Source: an uncultured Clostridia bacterium
Lineage (GTDB): Bacteria > Bacillota > Clostridia > TANB77 > CAG-508
Assembly: GCA_944390505.1 (NCBI GenBank)
Contig: CALXQF010000014.1
Span: forward strand, 1-17,010
Length of the DNA: 17,010 nt
Direction: 5' to 3'
The notes under the pieces were generated by a model. The model was not told the origin of the DNA. It saw only the letters and a program-made list of their open reading frames with translations, and ran no database searches. Each line of letters starts with the position of its first letter. Positions within the stretch are counted from its first letter, which is position 1. Made by a program: the position numbers and the translations under genes. Below are positions 1 through 6,163 of this stretch, in pieces.

Positions 1-872
1 TGAGCACATTTATTACTTATCGAAACAGCATGCTAGCCCTTATCTCTGGAAAGTTAAAAAAAGTTTCCAAAAAATTGTATGTTATTAATGATAAAATAAA
101 AGAATGTGCTAATATGAATCAATATCAGTTATATGGTGAATTAATTACAAGCAATTTGTATCAGATTTCTAAAGAGCATCTTTCCCATATAGAATTATTT
201 AATTATTATACTAATCAGACAGTAGATATTCCGTTAGACATCGCATTGTCTCCTGTCGAAAACGCAAAAAAATATTTTAAGAAATATCATAAGCTAAAAG
301 CTACTTTTGATTATGTACAAGTTCAAAAATTAGAATTAGAAAAAGAAGTCAATTATTTAGAAAGTATTGTATATGAAATACAGTCTGCCGGAAATATTCA
401 AGATATTGATTCTGTTTATGAAGAAATTCAAGACTCTCTCATAACAAACAAAAAGAAAACTGTAAGGGGAAATAAGAAACAAAACAAGAAACAACAAAAA
501 ATACATAACAATTCTCAACCAATCCAATATATGGTTGATAATTTTAAAATATTAGTTGGTAAAAATAATAAGCAAAATGATTATTTAACCTTTAAAGTTG
601 CACAAAAAGAAGACATTTGGTTCCATGTAAAAGATATGCAAGGAAGTCATGTTATATTAATGACAAATGGTCATGTGCCATCTCAAGAAATAATTAATCA
701 ATGTGCTAGTATAGCAGCTTACCATAGTAAGGCTAGTCAATCTTCTAATGTAGCCGTAGATTACACTATTACAAAGTATGTAAAGAAGCCTAATGGTGCA
801 AAGCCTGGAATGGTTATTTATACTAATCAAAAAACTGTTAATGTGCAACCAAAAAAATTACCCGCATCATAA
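1..872 (+). CDS. rqcH: RqcH / NFACT-family ribosome quality control protein, C-terminal half (5' end outside window)
   Basis: The frame is open from the first base (first whole codon at base 3), so this is the last ~289 residues of a protein that in this family is usually 550-590 residues. The N-terminal NFACT-N domain lies outside the window. What is visible is the middle coiled-coil region with the family-typical stretch YQLYGELITSNLY, then LSPVENAKKYFKKY, then a Lys/Asn/Gln-rich linker, and finally the NFACT-R domain containing ILVGKNNKQND, DIWFHVKDMQGSHVIL and a GMVIYTNQKT-like end. In this family the protein binds obstructed 50S subunits carrying peptidyl-tRNA and recruits tRNA-Ala to add C-terminal alanine tails that mark the stalled chain for degradation; older annotations call it fibronectin-binding protein. 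The ATG at base 30 is internal and should not be taken as the start. The TAA stop falls inside the loop of the terminator hairpin at 861-880. Family call is secure; function is by family knowledge. Confidence 0.93.
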   Translation, partial: STFITYRNSMLALISGKLKKVSKKLYVINDKIKECANMNQYQLYGELITSNLYQISKEHLSHIELFNYYTNQTVDIPLDIALSPVENAKKYFKKYHKLKATFDYVQVQKLELEKEVNYLESIVYEIQSAGNIQDIDSVYEEIQDSLITNKKKTVRGNKKQNKKQQKIHNNSQPIQYMVDNFKILVGKNNKQNDYLTFKVAQKEDIWFHVKDMQGSHVILMTNGHVPSQEIINQCASIAAYHSKASQSSNVAVDYTITKYVKKPNGAKPGMVIYTNQKTVNVQPKKLPAS

Positions 873-884
873 GATGCGGGTTTT
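861..884. terminator. Bidirectional rho-independent terminator overlapping the rqcH stop codon
   Basis: An 8-bp perfect stem CCCGCATC / GATGCGGG (861-868 with 873-880) closes a 4-base loop ATAA. On the plus strand it is followed by TTTT (881-884). On the minus strand it is followed by TAATTTTTTT (the complement of 851-860). It can therefore end both rqcH and the convergent small gene at 912-1124. The loop contains most of the rqcH TAA stop codon, so the last rqcH codons form the left arm. Confidence 0.85.
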
Positions 885-898
885 CCCTAATTAGGGAA
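883..898. repeat. 16-bp perfect palindrome between convergent genes
   Basis: TTCCCTAATTAGGGAA reads the same on both strands and sits directly after the terminator T-run, before the stop codon of the gene at 912-1124. It may be a second, weaker termination element for the minus-strand transcript or a protein-binding dyad. Nothing in the sequence decides between these. Confidence 0.6.
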
Positions 899-911
899 TG
901 CTGTTGAGGAT

Positions 912-1124
912 TTAAGCGATTATTTTGATACGAGTGATGTCCCACGGAAGAAGTACGGCCAGTTCCTCCTTCAATCTTCTTTGCACGTCGAAGCTCATGC
1001 TTTCTTTGAACGTCAGTTCCAAAGTGCCAGTGCCGGAGTCGTGGTAATCATATAAATAGTTGTGTTCTTCGAACACGGCGATGATTTCCCGAACTTTCTT
1101 CTCCAAGCTGTTATAGGTTGTCAT
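912..1124 (-). CDS. Small orphan protein of unknown function (70 aa)
   Basis: The start is set at the ATG at 1124 because AGGAGGG lies six bases upstream; an upstream in-frame extension to 1202 would run through the promoter and is rejected. The predicted product is 70 residues, begins MTTYNSLEKK, is soluble-looking with no membrane segment or signal peptide, and appears alpha-beta with a charged helix (KKVREIIAVFEEH, then DVQRRLKEELAVLL) and ends in IKIIA. I do not recognise a family. By hand count the gene is about 44% G+C, clearly higher than its neighbours, and uses GC-ending codons more often, which suggests acquisition or different selection. It has its own near-consensus promoter (1165-1193) and shares the terminator at 861-880, so it is a complete single-gene transcription unit rather than part of the dehydrogenase operon. 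Its reality as a gene is well supported; its function is unknown. Confidence 0.75.
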   Translation of the reverse strand: MTTYNSLEKKVREIIAVFEEHNYLYDYHDSGTGTLELTFKESMSFDVQRRLKEELAVLLPWDITRIKIIA

Positions 1125-1164
1125 AATAAACCCTCCTAAAATATAATGGGTATCGCTATATATA

Positions 1165-1193
1165 ATTATAGCACAATTGTTTCTTAAAGTCAA
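1165..1193 (-). promoter_or_regulatory. Sigma-A-type promoter for the 70-aa gene
   Basis: On the minus strand TTGACT (-35, 1188-1193) is followed by exactly 17 bases and TATAAT (-10, 1165-1170). It lies between the Fe-ADH stop codon (1206) and the ribosome binding site AGGAGGG at about 1130-1136. This is the best promoter match in the window. Confidence 0.8.
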
Positions 1194-1205
1194 AGGATAC
1201 ATAAA

Positions 1206-2363
1206 TCACATTGCTTCTTGGTACAACCTGATGAAATCTTCTTTTGTTACTTCTCTTGGATTTCCTGGCTTGCATGGATCTTCCATAGCCTTGTCAGCAA
1301 GCATTGGGATATCTTCTTCTTTTCCACCTACATCACGTACAGTTTGTGTAATTCCTACTTTTTCAGATAAATCTTTAATTTTTTCACAGAAAGTATTAAT
1401 TACTTCTTCTTTCGTGAATTTAGTTGCATCTACATGAAATGCTTGTGTTAAAATTTCTCTGTATTCTTCATAACTTACTTCTCCATTAAATCTCATGACT
1501 ATTGGAAGTAAAATCGCATTTGCTAAGCCATGTGGCGTATCATATACAGCACCTAATTGATGTGCCATAGAATGTACAATTCCAAGTCCCACATTAGAAA
1601 ATGCCATACCTGCAATATATTGTCCTAATCCCACATTATTAATTGCCTCTTGGTCTTTTTCATTCACTGATTTTTCTAGGTTATCATAAATTAATTGAAT
1701 TGCTTTCATTGAAAACATTTGTGACATTGTATTTCTATTTTTCGTAATATATCCTTCTATCGCATGAGTTAAAGCATCCATTCCTGTAGAAGATGCAATT
1801 GATTTTGGCATAGAAGCCATTAACTCTGTATCTACAATTGCCATAATTGGAATATCATGTTCATCTACACAAACCATTTTAATTTCTTTTGCTGGGTCTG
1901 TGATAACATAATTAATTGTCACTTCTGCTGCTGTACCTGCAGTAGTAGGTAATGCTATAATAGGAAGACCTTTGTTTTTGGTATTAGATGCTCCATTTAA
2001 AGAAACAATATCAGCTCTATCTGGATTGGTCATAACAATAGAAATTGCTTTTGCTGTATCAATACTAGAACCTCCACCAACTGCTACAATTAAATCTGCT
2101 CCTATTTCCTTACACATTGTAAGTCCAGCATTAACATTTTCAATTGGTGGGTTTGGAAGTACTTCATGAAATACTCCATATTCTATTTTTGCTTCATCTA
2201 AAAGGTCTGTTACTTTTTTAGTAACACCCACTTCATATAAAGATTTATCAGTAACAACTAATATTTTTTTATAGCCTCTTTTTTGAATTTCTTCTGGTAA
2301 AACACTTCTTGCATTTTCACCAAAATAAGAAGTCTCGTTTAACACAAATTTTGTAATTGGCAT
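1206..2363 (-). CDS. fucO: Iron-containing alcohol dehydrogenase, lactaldehyde reductase (FucO)-like
   Basis: A full-length 385-residue member of the iron-dependent (group III / class IV) alcohol dehydrogenases. Recalled E. coli FucO (383 aa) aligns along the whole length, including NETSYFGENA, LPTTAGTAAEVTINYVITD, DALTHAIEGYIT, GFSNVGLG-like and DTPHGLANAILLP stretches. The nucleotide-binding GGGSSIDTAKA is at residues 96-106. The metal ligands of the family fall at D196, H200, H264 and H278, and H268 is the conserved nearby histidine, so the active site looks intact. FucO-type enzymes interconvert L-lactaldehyde and 1,2-propanediol with NAD(H); related members act on other short aldehydes and alcohols, so the substrate here is inferred. 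AAGGAGG sits eight bases before the ATG. It follows the aldehyde dehydrogenase gene in the same direction, but a 313-base gap holding a 148-bp inverted-repeat element separates them. No clear terminator lies behind it. Confidence 0.88.
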   Translation of the reverse strand: MPITKFVLNETSYFGENARSVLPEEIQKRGYKKILVVTDKSLYEVGVTKKVTDLLDEAKIEYGVFHEVLPNPPIENVNAGLTMCKEIGADLIVAVGGGSSIDTAKAISIVMTNPDRADIVSLNGASNTKNKGLPIIALPTTAGTAAEVTINYVITDPAKEIKMVCVDEHDIPIMAIVDTELMASMPKSIASSTGMDALTHAIEGYITKNRNTMSQMFSMKAIQLIYDNLEKSVNEKDQEAINNVGLGQYIAGMAFSNVGLGIVHSMAHQLGAVYDTPHGLANAILLPIVMRFNGEVSYEEYREILTQAFHVDATKFTKEEVINTFCEKIKDLSEKVGITQTVRDVGGKEEDIPMLADKAMEDPCKPGNPREVTKEDFIRLYQEAM

Positions 2364-2458
2364 TTTTCTTTCCTCCTTATATTATTAATTTTTATTTTAT
2401 ATTGTTTTAATAGCAGATAATATTTTAGTTTTTTATCTAATTGCTCTGAAATAGTTTT

Positions 2459-2606
2459 TTAAAACAAAATATAGTAAATTCGTTAGCACCGCGCAGCGAC
2501 CAAACGAAGCCATTAGGCTGAGTGCGATTGGAGCAGCCTACTTACTATTCTTTTAATAAGGAGGCTGCGACCAGCAAGGTGCCAGAATTACTATATTTTG
2601 TTTTAA
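2459..2606. repeat. 148-bp inverted-repeat element (MITE-like or structured RNA) between ALDH and Fe-ADH genes
   Basis: The ends are 22-23-bp inverted repeats (2459-2481 and 2585-2606) that match except for a single extra A in the left copy; they begin TTAAAAC and end GTTTTAA. The core is visibly richer in G+C than the AT-rich flanks and has more internal pairing: GCACC (2486-2490) with GGTGC (2578-2582), CGCAGC (2492-2497) with GCTGCG (2564-2569), a small hairpin AGCC/GGCT (2508-2519), and GCAGCCT with AGGCTGC (2533-2539 with 2562-2568), extended by CTTA/TAAG. The CGCAGC and GCAGCCT pairings share the same right-hand partner and so exclude each other. There is no plausible coding region in it. 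Short non-coding terminal-inverted-repeat structure is typical of a MITE, but with one copy in view a structured RNA or operon-internal regulator is equally possible. Confidence 0.7.
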
Positions 2607-2676
2607 GCACACTTTCTTATGCAGTTGGGGCGAGCAGAAAAATTAATATTATCCCACCATCCAAGCAAGTAATTAA

Positions 2677-4110
2677 TTATAAAATGTTTTTCAAAATCAC
2701 AGTCTTAATACGTGACATTTCTTGTAAAGTAGTAAGCACGCCCTCATTACCAATACCACTATGTTTCCAGCCACCAAATGGCATTTCAAATGAACGATAG
2801 AAGCTTGCACCATTGACAACTGCGCCACCACATTCTAATCTATTAGCAACTTTAATACCTTTTGAATAATCTTTTGTGATAACACAACCACATAAACCAT
2901 AAGAAGATTGATTTGCAATTTCAATCGCTTCTTCTACATCATCAAATCCAAGAACAGGAATAACTGGTCCGAATATTTCCATATCTTTCATGACTTCCAT
3001 ATCCTTAGTTACATTGTCTAAAATAGTTGGTGTGTAGTAAGCATCTTCTCTTTTACCACCACATACAAGTGTTGCGCCTTCTGTAATTGTTTGGTTAACT
3101 TGTTCTTCGATTCGTTTTGCAGCATTAATATTAATCATTGGTCCCATGTCTGTTTCCATAGAACTTGGATCACCAATTTTTAAGCTGGCAATTAATTCTT
3201 TTACTCTTTCAATAAATTCTGCTTTTCTAGAATTATGAATTAAAAATCTTTTACTTGCACAACATACTTGTCCACCATTATATAGTCTTCCCCATTTTAC
3301 TTCTGGGATTGCTAAGTCCATATCTCCATCTTCTAAAAAGATAAATGCATCATTACCACCAAGTTCTAACATGATATGTGTTAGATTTTTAGATGCTGTA
3401 CCCATTGTTTGAATACCTGCTGCTGTACCTCCTGTTAAAGAAACTAGATGTACACCTGGATGTCCTGCTAAAGCTTGTCCAGCCACTGGACCATCTCCTG
3501 TTAAAATTTGAATACATCCTACTGGAACTCCTGCTTCAATCATTAATTTTACATATTCAATTAAAGTTAATGGATTATAGTTAGATGGTTTTACAATAAT
3601 GCTATTTCCCATCATTAATGCTGGTGGAACTTTTTGGCAGAATAAGTCACTTGGAAAATTAAATGGAATAATTGCTGCAATAACACCAAGTGGTTCTCTT
3701 TGCACTATTTGCATTGTTTTTTCTTGTCCAGCTTCACTTCCTGCTGGAATACTCTCTGTATATAAATGTTTTGCTCTTTCTACAAATCCACGTACACCAA
3801 TTTTTACATTTGCAATTTCTCCATAAGCTTCTTTAATTGGTTTTCCTGTTTCTTCTGAAAGAAGTTTTGCTAATCTATCTTTGTTTTCTTCTACCAAATC
3901 TACAAATTTATATAGAATATCTGCCCTATCATAAATAGAAACTTTTGCCCATTTCTTTTGTTCTACTTGTGCAACTTTTACTGCCTCATCTACATCCTCC
4001 AAAGTAACATTTGGAACTGTATCAATTAACTCACTAGTTGCTGGATTTAGCACTTCAATCACTGCTTTATTAGAAGCATCTTTCCACTCATAACCTATTA
4101 AATTTTTCAT
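2677..4110 (-). CDS. NAD(P)-dependent aldehyde dehydrogenase
   Basis: The start is set at the ATG at 4110 (MKNLIGYEWK), seven bases after AGGAGG, giving 477 residues, the normal length for the ALDH superfamily; an upstream ATG at 4179 would add 23 unconserved residues and has no comparable site. Catalytic features are complete: oxyanion Asn in PFNFP (N151), coenzyme Lys in VKPSN (K174), the LTGGT loop (about 225-229), general base Glu in ELGGN (E249), nucleophile Cys in GQVCCA (C283) and the EIFGP motif (E378). The family oxidises an aldehyde to a carboxylic acid with NAD or NADP; this one resembles the lactaldehyde / succinate-semialdehyde group of non-acylating enzymes, but the true substrate cannot be read from sequence. 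It lies between a FIST-domain gene and a FucO-like alcohol dehydrogenase on the same strand, which suggests a small aldehyde-processing operon. Confidence 0.92.
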   Translation of the reverse strand: MKNLIGYEWKDASNKAVIEVLNPATSELIDTVPNVTLEDVDEAVKVAQVEQKKWAKVSIYDRADILYKFVDLVEENKDRLAKLLSEETGKPIKEAYGEIANVKIGVRGFVERAKHLYTESIPAGSEAGQEKTMQIVQREPLGVIAAIIPFNFPSDLFCQKVPPALMMGNSIIVKPSNYNPLTLIEYVKLMIEAGVPVGCIQILTGDGPVAGQALAGHPGVHLVSLTGGTAAGIQTMGTASKNLTHIMLELGGNDAFIFLEDGDMDLAIPEVKWGRLYNGGQVCCASKRFLIHNSRKAEFIERVKELIASLKIGDPSSMETDMGPMININAAKRIEEQVNQTITEGATLVCGGKREDAYYTPTILDNVTKDMEVMKDMEIFGPVIPVLGFDDVEEAIEIANQSSYGLCGCVITKDYSKGIKVANRLECGGAVVNGASFYRSFEMPFGGWKHSGIGNEGVLTTLQEMSRIKTVILKNIL

Positions 4111-4154
4111 ACCTTTACCTCCTATTTCATTCTTTTTTCTGGACATTTCTGTCA

Positions 4155-4202
4155 AGCCTGTTTCCAGACTTTTTGTCATAGTTTCGAGTCTGTTTTCAGG
4201 CT
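4155..4202 (-). promoter_or_regulatory. Paired-repeat RNA fold in the FIST-ALDH intergenic gap
   Basis: Read on the minus strand the 99-base gap contains AGCCTG-AAAA-CAGACT, a spacer, then AGTCTG-GAAA-CAGGCT. The outer pair (AGCCTG with CAGGCT) and inner pair (CAGACT with AGTCTG) are each perfect 6-bp stems, giving one long hairpin. Alternatively each half can fold on itself into a local hairpin with one wobble or mismatch. Two mutually exclusive folds just upstream of the ALDH ribosome binding site could tune ALDH expression or mark a processing site. No T-run follows, so it is not a standard terminator. Confidence 0.45.
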
Positions 4203-4209
4203 CGACTCT

Positions 4210-5376
4210 TCATTTTCCAAATCCTGTGAATGATAACATTAAACCACCACAAGTATTTGCTCCATGGTCTTTTGAACCATATTCTCCGAAAGTAAAGATT
4301 GTCATAAATGGAACACCTTTTGTTTCTTTCTTTAATTGTTTTACTACTTCATCAATTCTGTCTCCAATACCTAATTTTCTACCACCACAATGAACTAATA
4401 GGTATGCTCCAACATCACTATCTAATTCTTTATTTACTTCTTTTACAGCTTTTCCTGTAGAATCGATTAACTCATCTACTGTTGCTTCCATTTGAATTAC
4501 TGCAGTATTCACTGCTAAATCATTTCCAATATTCATAGAATAATCTTTATTTCCTACCATTGGGTGACGAATTGCAATTAAATCACCTAATCTATCTTTT
4601 ACACCAAGTGGTGCTAAAATAGTAGCAGATAATAAATTATTACCCATTAATTTTTTAGCATCTTTACCTGTCCACTCTGCATATTTTTTCATTGCAGGAA
4701 TTCCATCAATTTCCTTTAATGTTCTTTTTCCTTCTAATTCGGTAATAATTCCAGAGTTAGTTGTTTCATGATATGCACCTGTATAAACATTTGCCATAGG
4801 TTTGTCTGTATAGAAAAATGCTACTGCTACACCTTCTGAAAATACACTATCATTCGTAAATATTTTCCAGTTTCCTTCTACTGTATTATCAGCTGCACTT
4901 CCTCCAAAGAAAGGCACTCTACCAATTACATCTTCAATACCTTTTAAACATTCCTCTTCTTCTGCTGGATTTGCTACCATATAAAAATAAGCTGGTGCAT
5001 CAGTTTTACCTGCATTTTTCATTGCTTCCATAGCAACTTTTCTACCAGTCTCTCTTGCAGATTTTCCTTTTTTAGAGCCTGCTACTCCAACTGTAGTATC
5101 TGGGTCACCTATTGCCATAATACCTACAAATCCATTATCTGATGAAATAAATCCATCTGGAACAATAATACCTCCACTTGATGTACAACCAATAATTGGT
5201 GCTGTTCCTAATTCTTCTTTTGCACCTTCTAGTACCTTTTTTACATCATTGTCACATGAAGTGTATAAAAAAGCCACCTTTGTTTGAACTAAATCAACTA
5301 CAGCTTTTGCTGCTGAAGTTCTTCCTGCTACAACACTGTCTGCATCTGTACTCCATCCTATGTTTGCCTTTAACAT
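4210..5376 (-). CDS. Stand-alone FIST-domain (FIST_N + FIST_C) protein
   Basis: The start is set at the ATG at 5376 (MLKANIGWST), with AAAGGAGG upstream; this gives 388 residues. The product matches the FIST architecture: an N-terminal GWSTDADSVVAGRTSAAKA strand-helix, the GCTSSGGI motif near residues 63-70, PFFGGSAAD near 155-163, then a FIST_C half starting about residue 218 and finishing with FTFGEYGS and HGANTCGGLMLSFTGFG. FIST is described in the literature as a sensory domain, often fused to histidine kinases, methyl-accepting receptors or cyclic-di-GMP enzymes, and proposed to bind small ligands such as amino acids. Here there is no output domain, membrane segment or signal peptide, so it is a soluble cytosolic protein. 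Being first in a set with an aldehyde dehydrogenase and a FucO-like reductase, it may bind the pathway metabolite or act as a non-catalytic partner; that is inference. Confidence 0.87.
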   Translation of the reverse strand: MLKANIGWSTDADSVVAGRTSAAKAVVDLVQTKVAFLYTSCDNDVKKVLEGAKEELGTAPIIGCTSSGGIIVPDGFISSDNGFVGIMAIGDPDTTVGVAGSKKGKSARETGRKVAMEAMKNAGKTDAPAYFYMVANPAEEEECLKGIEDVIGRVPFFGGSAADNTVEGNWKIFTNDSVFSEGVAVAFFYTDKPMANVYTGAYHETTNSGIITELEGKRTLKEIDGIPAMKKYAEWTGKDAKKLMGNNLLSATILAPLGVKDRLGDLIAIRHPMVGNKDYSMNIGNDLAVNTAVIQMEATVDELIDSTGKAVKEVNKELDSDVGAYLLVHCGGRKLGIGDRIDEVVKQLKKETKGVPFMTIFTFGEYGSKDHGANTCGGLMLSFTGFGK

Positions 5377-5413
5377 AATAAGATTCCTCCTTTGTTTAAT
5401 ATATATTTTAAAA

Positions 5414-5445
5414 ATGAATATCATTATTCATATGCTTTCATTATA
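5414..5445 (-). promoter_or_regulatory. Candidate -10 box and operator-like dyad upstream of the FIST gene
   Basis: On the minus strand a TATAAT hexamer lies at 5440-5445, about 65 bases before the FIST start codon. Only a poor -35 candidate (TTGTAT, spacing 20) is seen. Immediately downstream is a perfect dyad ATGAATA-TCAT-TATTCAT (5414-5431), in the position where a repressor would block transcription. It vaguely recalls Fur-type repeats but does not match the Fur consensus. This is the likely control region for the FIST-ALDH-ADH set. Confidence 0.4.
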
Positions 5446-5548
5446 TACTATAATTCTAAAAAAAGATACAAGAAATTGTAAAAAATTTGTGAAATTTTTG
5501 CTACTATTTGTTACTATTGTACTATATTAAATCTTAATATTCAATTTA

Positions 5549-5827
5549 TTAAACGCTAATTTTAGTATGTATAATTCTTTTTATCATAATTAATTCTTTG
5601 ACTTCTTGGATTTCATAAAAGATTAAATAATTTTTATAGATTAAAAAACGATTTTGAGTGTCAGCATATATCTGACCAATATATGGAAAAACTTCTAAAA
5701 TTGAAATTTTATTTAAGATACCTAAAATAATATCATTTGCGATATTCGGCTCGTGTAAATAAATGGTAATATATTCTTCTATTTTTTCTAAATCTCTTAA
5801 GGATTTTTTACTATAAGTTATGAAAAT
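5549..5827 (-). CDS. RelE/ParE-family toxin with no canonical start codon (possibly degenerate)
   Basis: The reading frame is open from 5863 to the TAA at 5549-5551 and contains no ATG, GTG or TTG. Its product has the clear pattern of a RelE/ParE-type toxin: YSKKSLRDLEKIEEYITIYL, then a helix NDIILGILNKISILEVFP, then Y-I-G-Q, N-R-F-L-I-Y-K-N-Y-L-I-F-Y-E and I-M-I-K-R-I-I-H. The feature start shown (5827) is an ATT preceded by the purine-rich GAGAGGAAAG, giving 92 residues, a normal size for the family; ATT initiation is rare, so this is a best guess. The frame overlaps the end of the antitoxin-like gene (5811-5972), from which it is offset by -1. A run of six T on the minus strand (5856-5861) lies at the crossover: with five T the two would read as one frame. 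In the family such toxins block translation by cutting mRNA (RelE) or poison gyrase (ParE); which applies is not clear. It may be a pseudogene, use a rare start, or rely on frameshifting. Confidence 0.68.
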   Translation of the reverse strand: MFITYSKKSLRDLEKIEEYITIYLHEPNIANDIILGILNKISILEVFPYIGQIYADTQNRFLIYKNYLIFYEIQEVKELIMIKRIIHTKISV

Positions 5828-5972
5828 AAAGTTTTCTTTCCTCTCTTGGTATGCTAAAAAATTTTATCATTTCTTCTTGTGTATAAGTAATATTACCATT
5901 TTTGATTTGCTCATCATCTGATTCTAATAATAATTTATCAATTATTTCTTTCTGTTTTTCTGTAAATTGCAT
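5811..5972 (-). CDS. Antitoxin-like small protein upstream of the RelE/ParE frame
   Basis: A 53-residue frame starts at the ATG at 5972 with the strong site AGGAAGGAAG upstream. The sequence starts MQFTEKQKEIIDKLLLESDD and continues EQIKNGNITYTQEEMIKF; the NG-x-x-TYTQEE pattern near the C terminus resembles short antitoxins that precede RelE-type toxins in Firmicutes. The last ~14 residues, after the T6 run at 5856-5861, are basic and look unlike the rest; they could be frameshift-generated. It overlaps the toxin frame by 17 bases if the ATT start is used. A promoter (6053-6081) lies upstream. The assignment rests mainly on position and size. Confidence 0.6.
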   Translation of the reverse strand: MQFTEKQKEIIDKLLLESDDEQIKNGNITYTQEEMIKFFSIPREERKLYFHNL

Positions 5973-6052
5973 TTATTTTTCTTCCTTCCTCTTATTTTTT
6001 ATAATAGTATTTTTGCTCTTACTTTGCACTATCTTTTTAATCTGATATTTCT

Positions 6053-6081
6053 ATTAAAGCATATTTTATTTTATATTGCAA
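6053..6081 (-). promoter_or_regulatory. Promoter for the toxin-antitoxin pair
   Basis: On the minus strand TTGCAA (-35, 6076-6081) is followed by 17 bases and TTTAAT (-10, 6053-6058). It lies about 80 bases upstream of the antitoxin-like start codon. Confidence 0.55.
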
Positions 6082-6090
6082 GAAAAAGTG

Positions 6091-6107
6091 GACGACAAAA
6101 TTCGACA
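6091..6107 (-). promoter_or_regulatory. Tandem Spo0A-box-like heptamers
   Basis: On the minus strand TGTCGAA (6101-6107), the exact 0A-box consensus, is followed after three bases by TGTCGTC (6091-6097), a 5-of-7 match. The 10-base repeat distance equals one helical turn and fits known tandem 0A sites. They lie roughly 45 to 60 bases upstream of the predicted transcription start of the promoter at 6053-6081. The match could be chance, since no sporulation gene is visible in the window. Confidence 0.35.
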
Positions 6108-6163
6108 TGATATATTTTTTCTCTTGGTTTTCATGCCTTCAATATCTATTTTTAATAATTTTC

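Noticed and set aside
2459..2606. Integron attC site
   Set aside because: The outer ends (TTAAAAC and GTTTTAA) do not fit the RYYYAAC / GTTRRRY core sites, and there is no integrase or cassette array in view.
2522..2800. Plus-strand frame crossing the inverted-repeat element and the end of the ALDH gene
   Set aside because: It overlaps the conserved C terminus of the aldehyde dehydrogenase and the palindromic element. AAGGAGG inside the element is not near its start and the product resembles no protein.
4111..4179. Upstream ATG for the aldehyde dehydrogenase
   Set aside because: It adds 23 residues with no similarity to the family, runs through the intergenic hairpin, and the ATG at 4110 has a far better ribosome binding site and normal protein length.
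5414..5431. Fur box
   Set aside because: The dyad shares AT-rich hexamer-like pieces with Fur sites but the spacing and base order do not match the 19-bp consensus.
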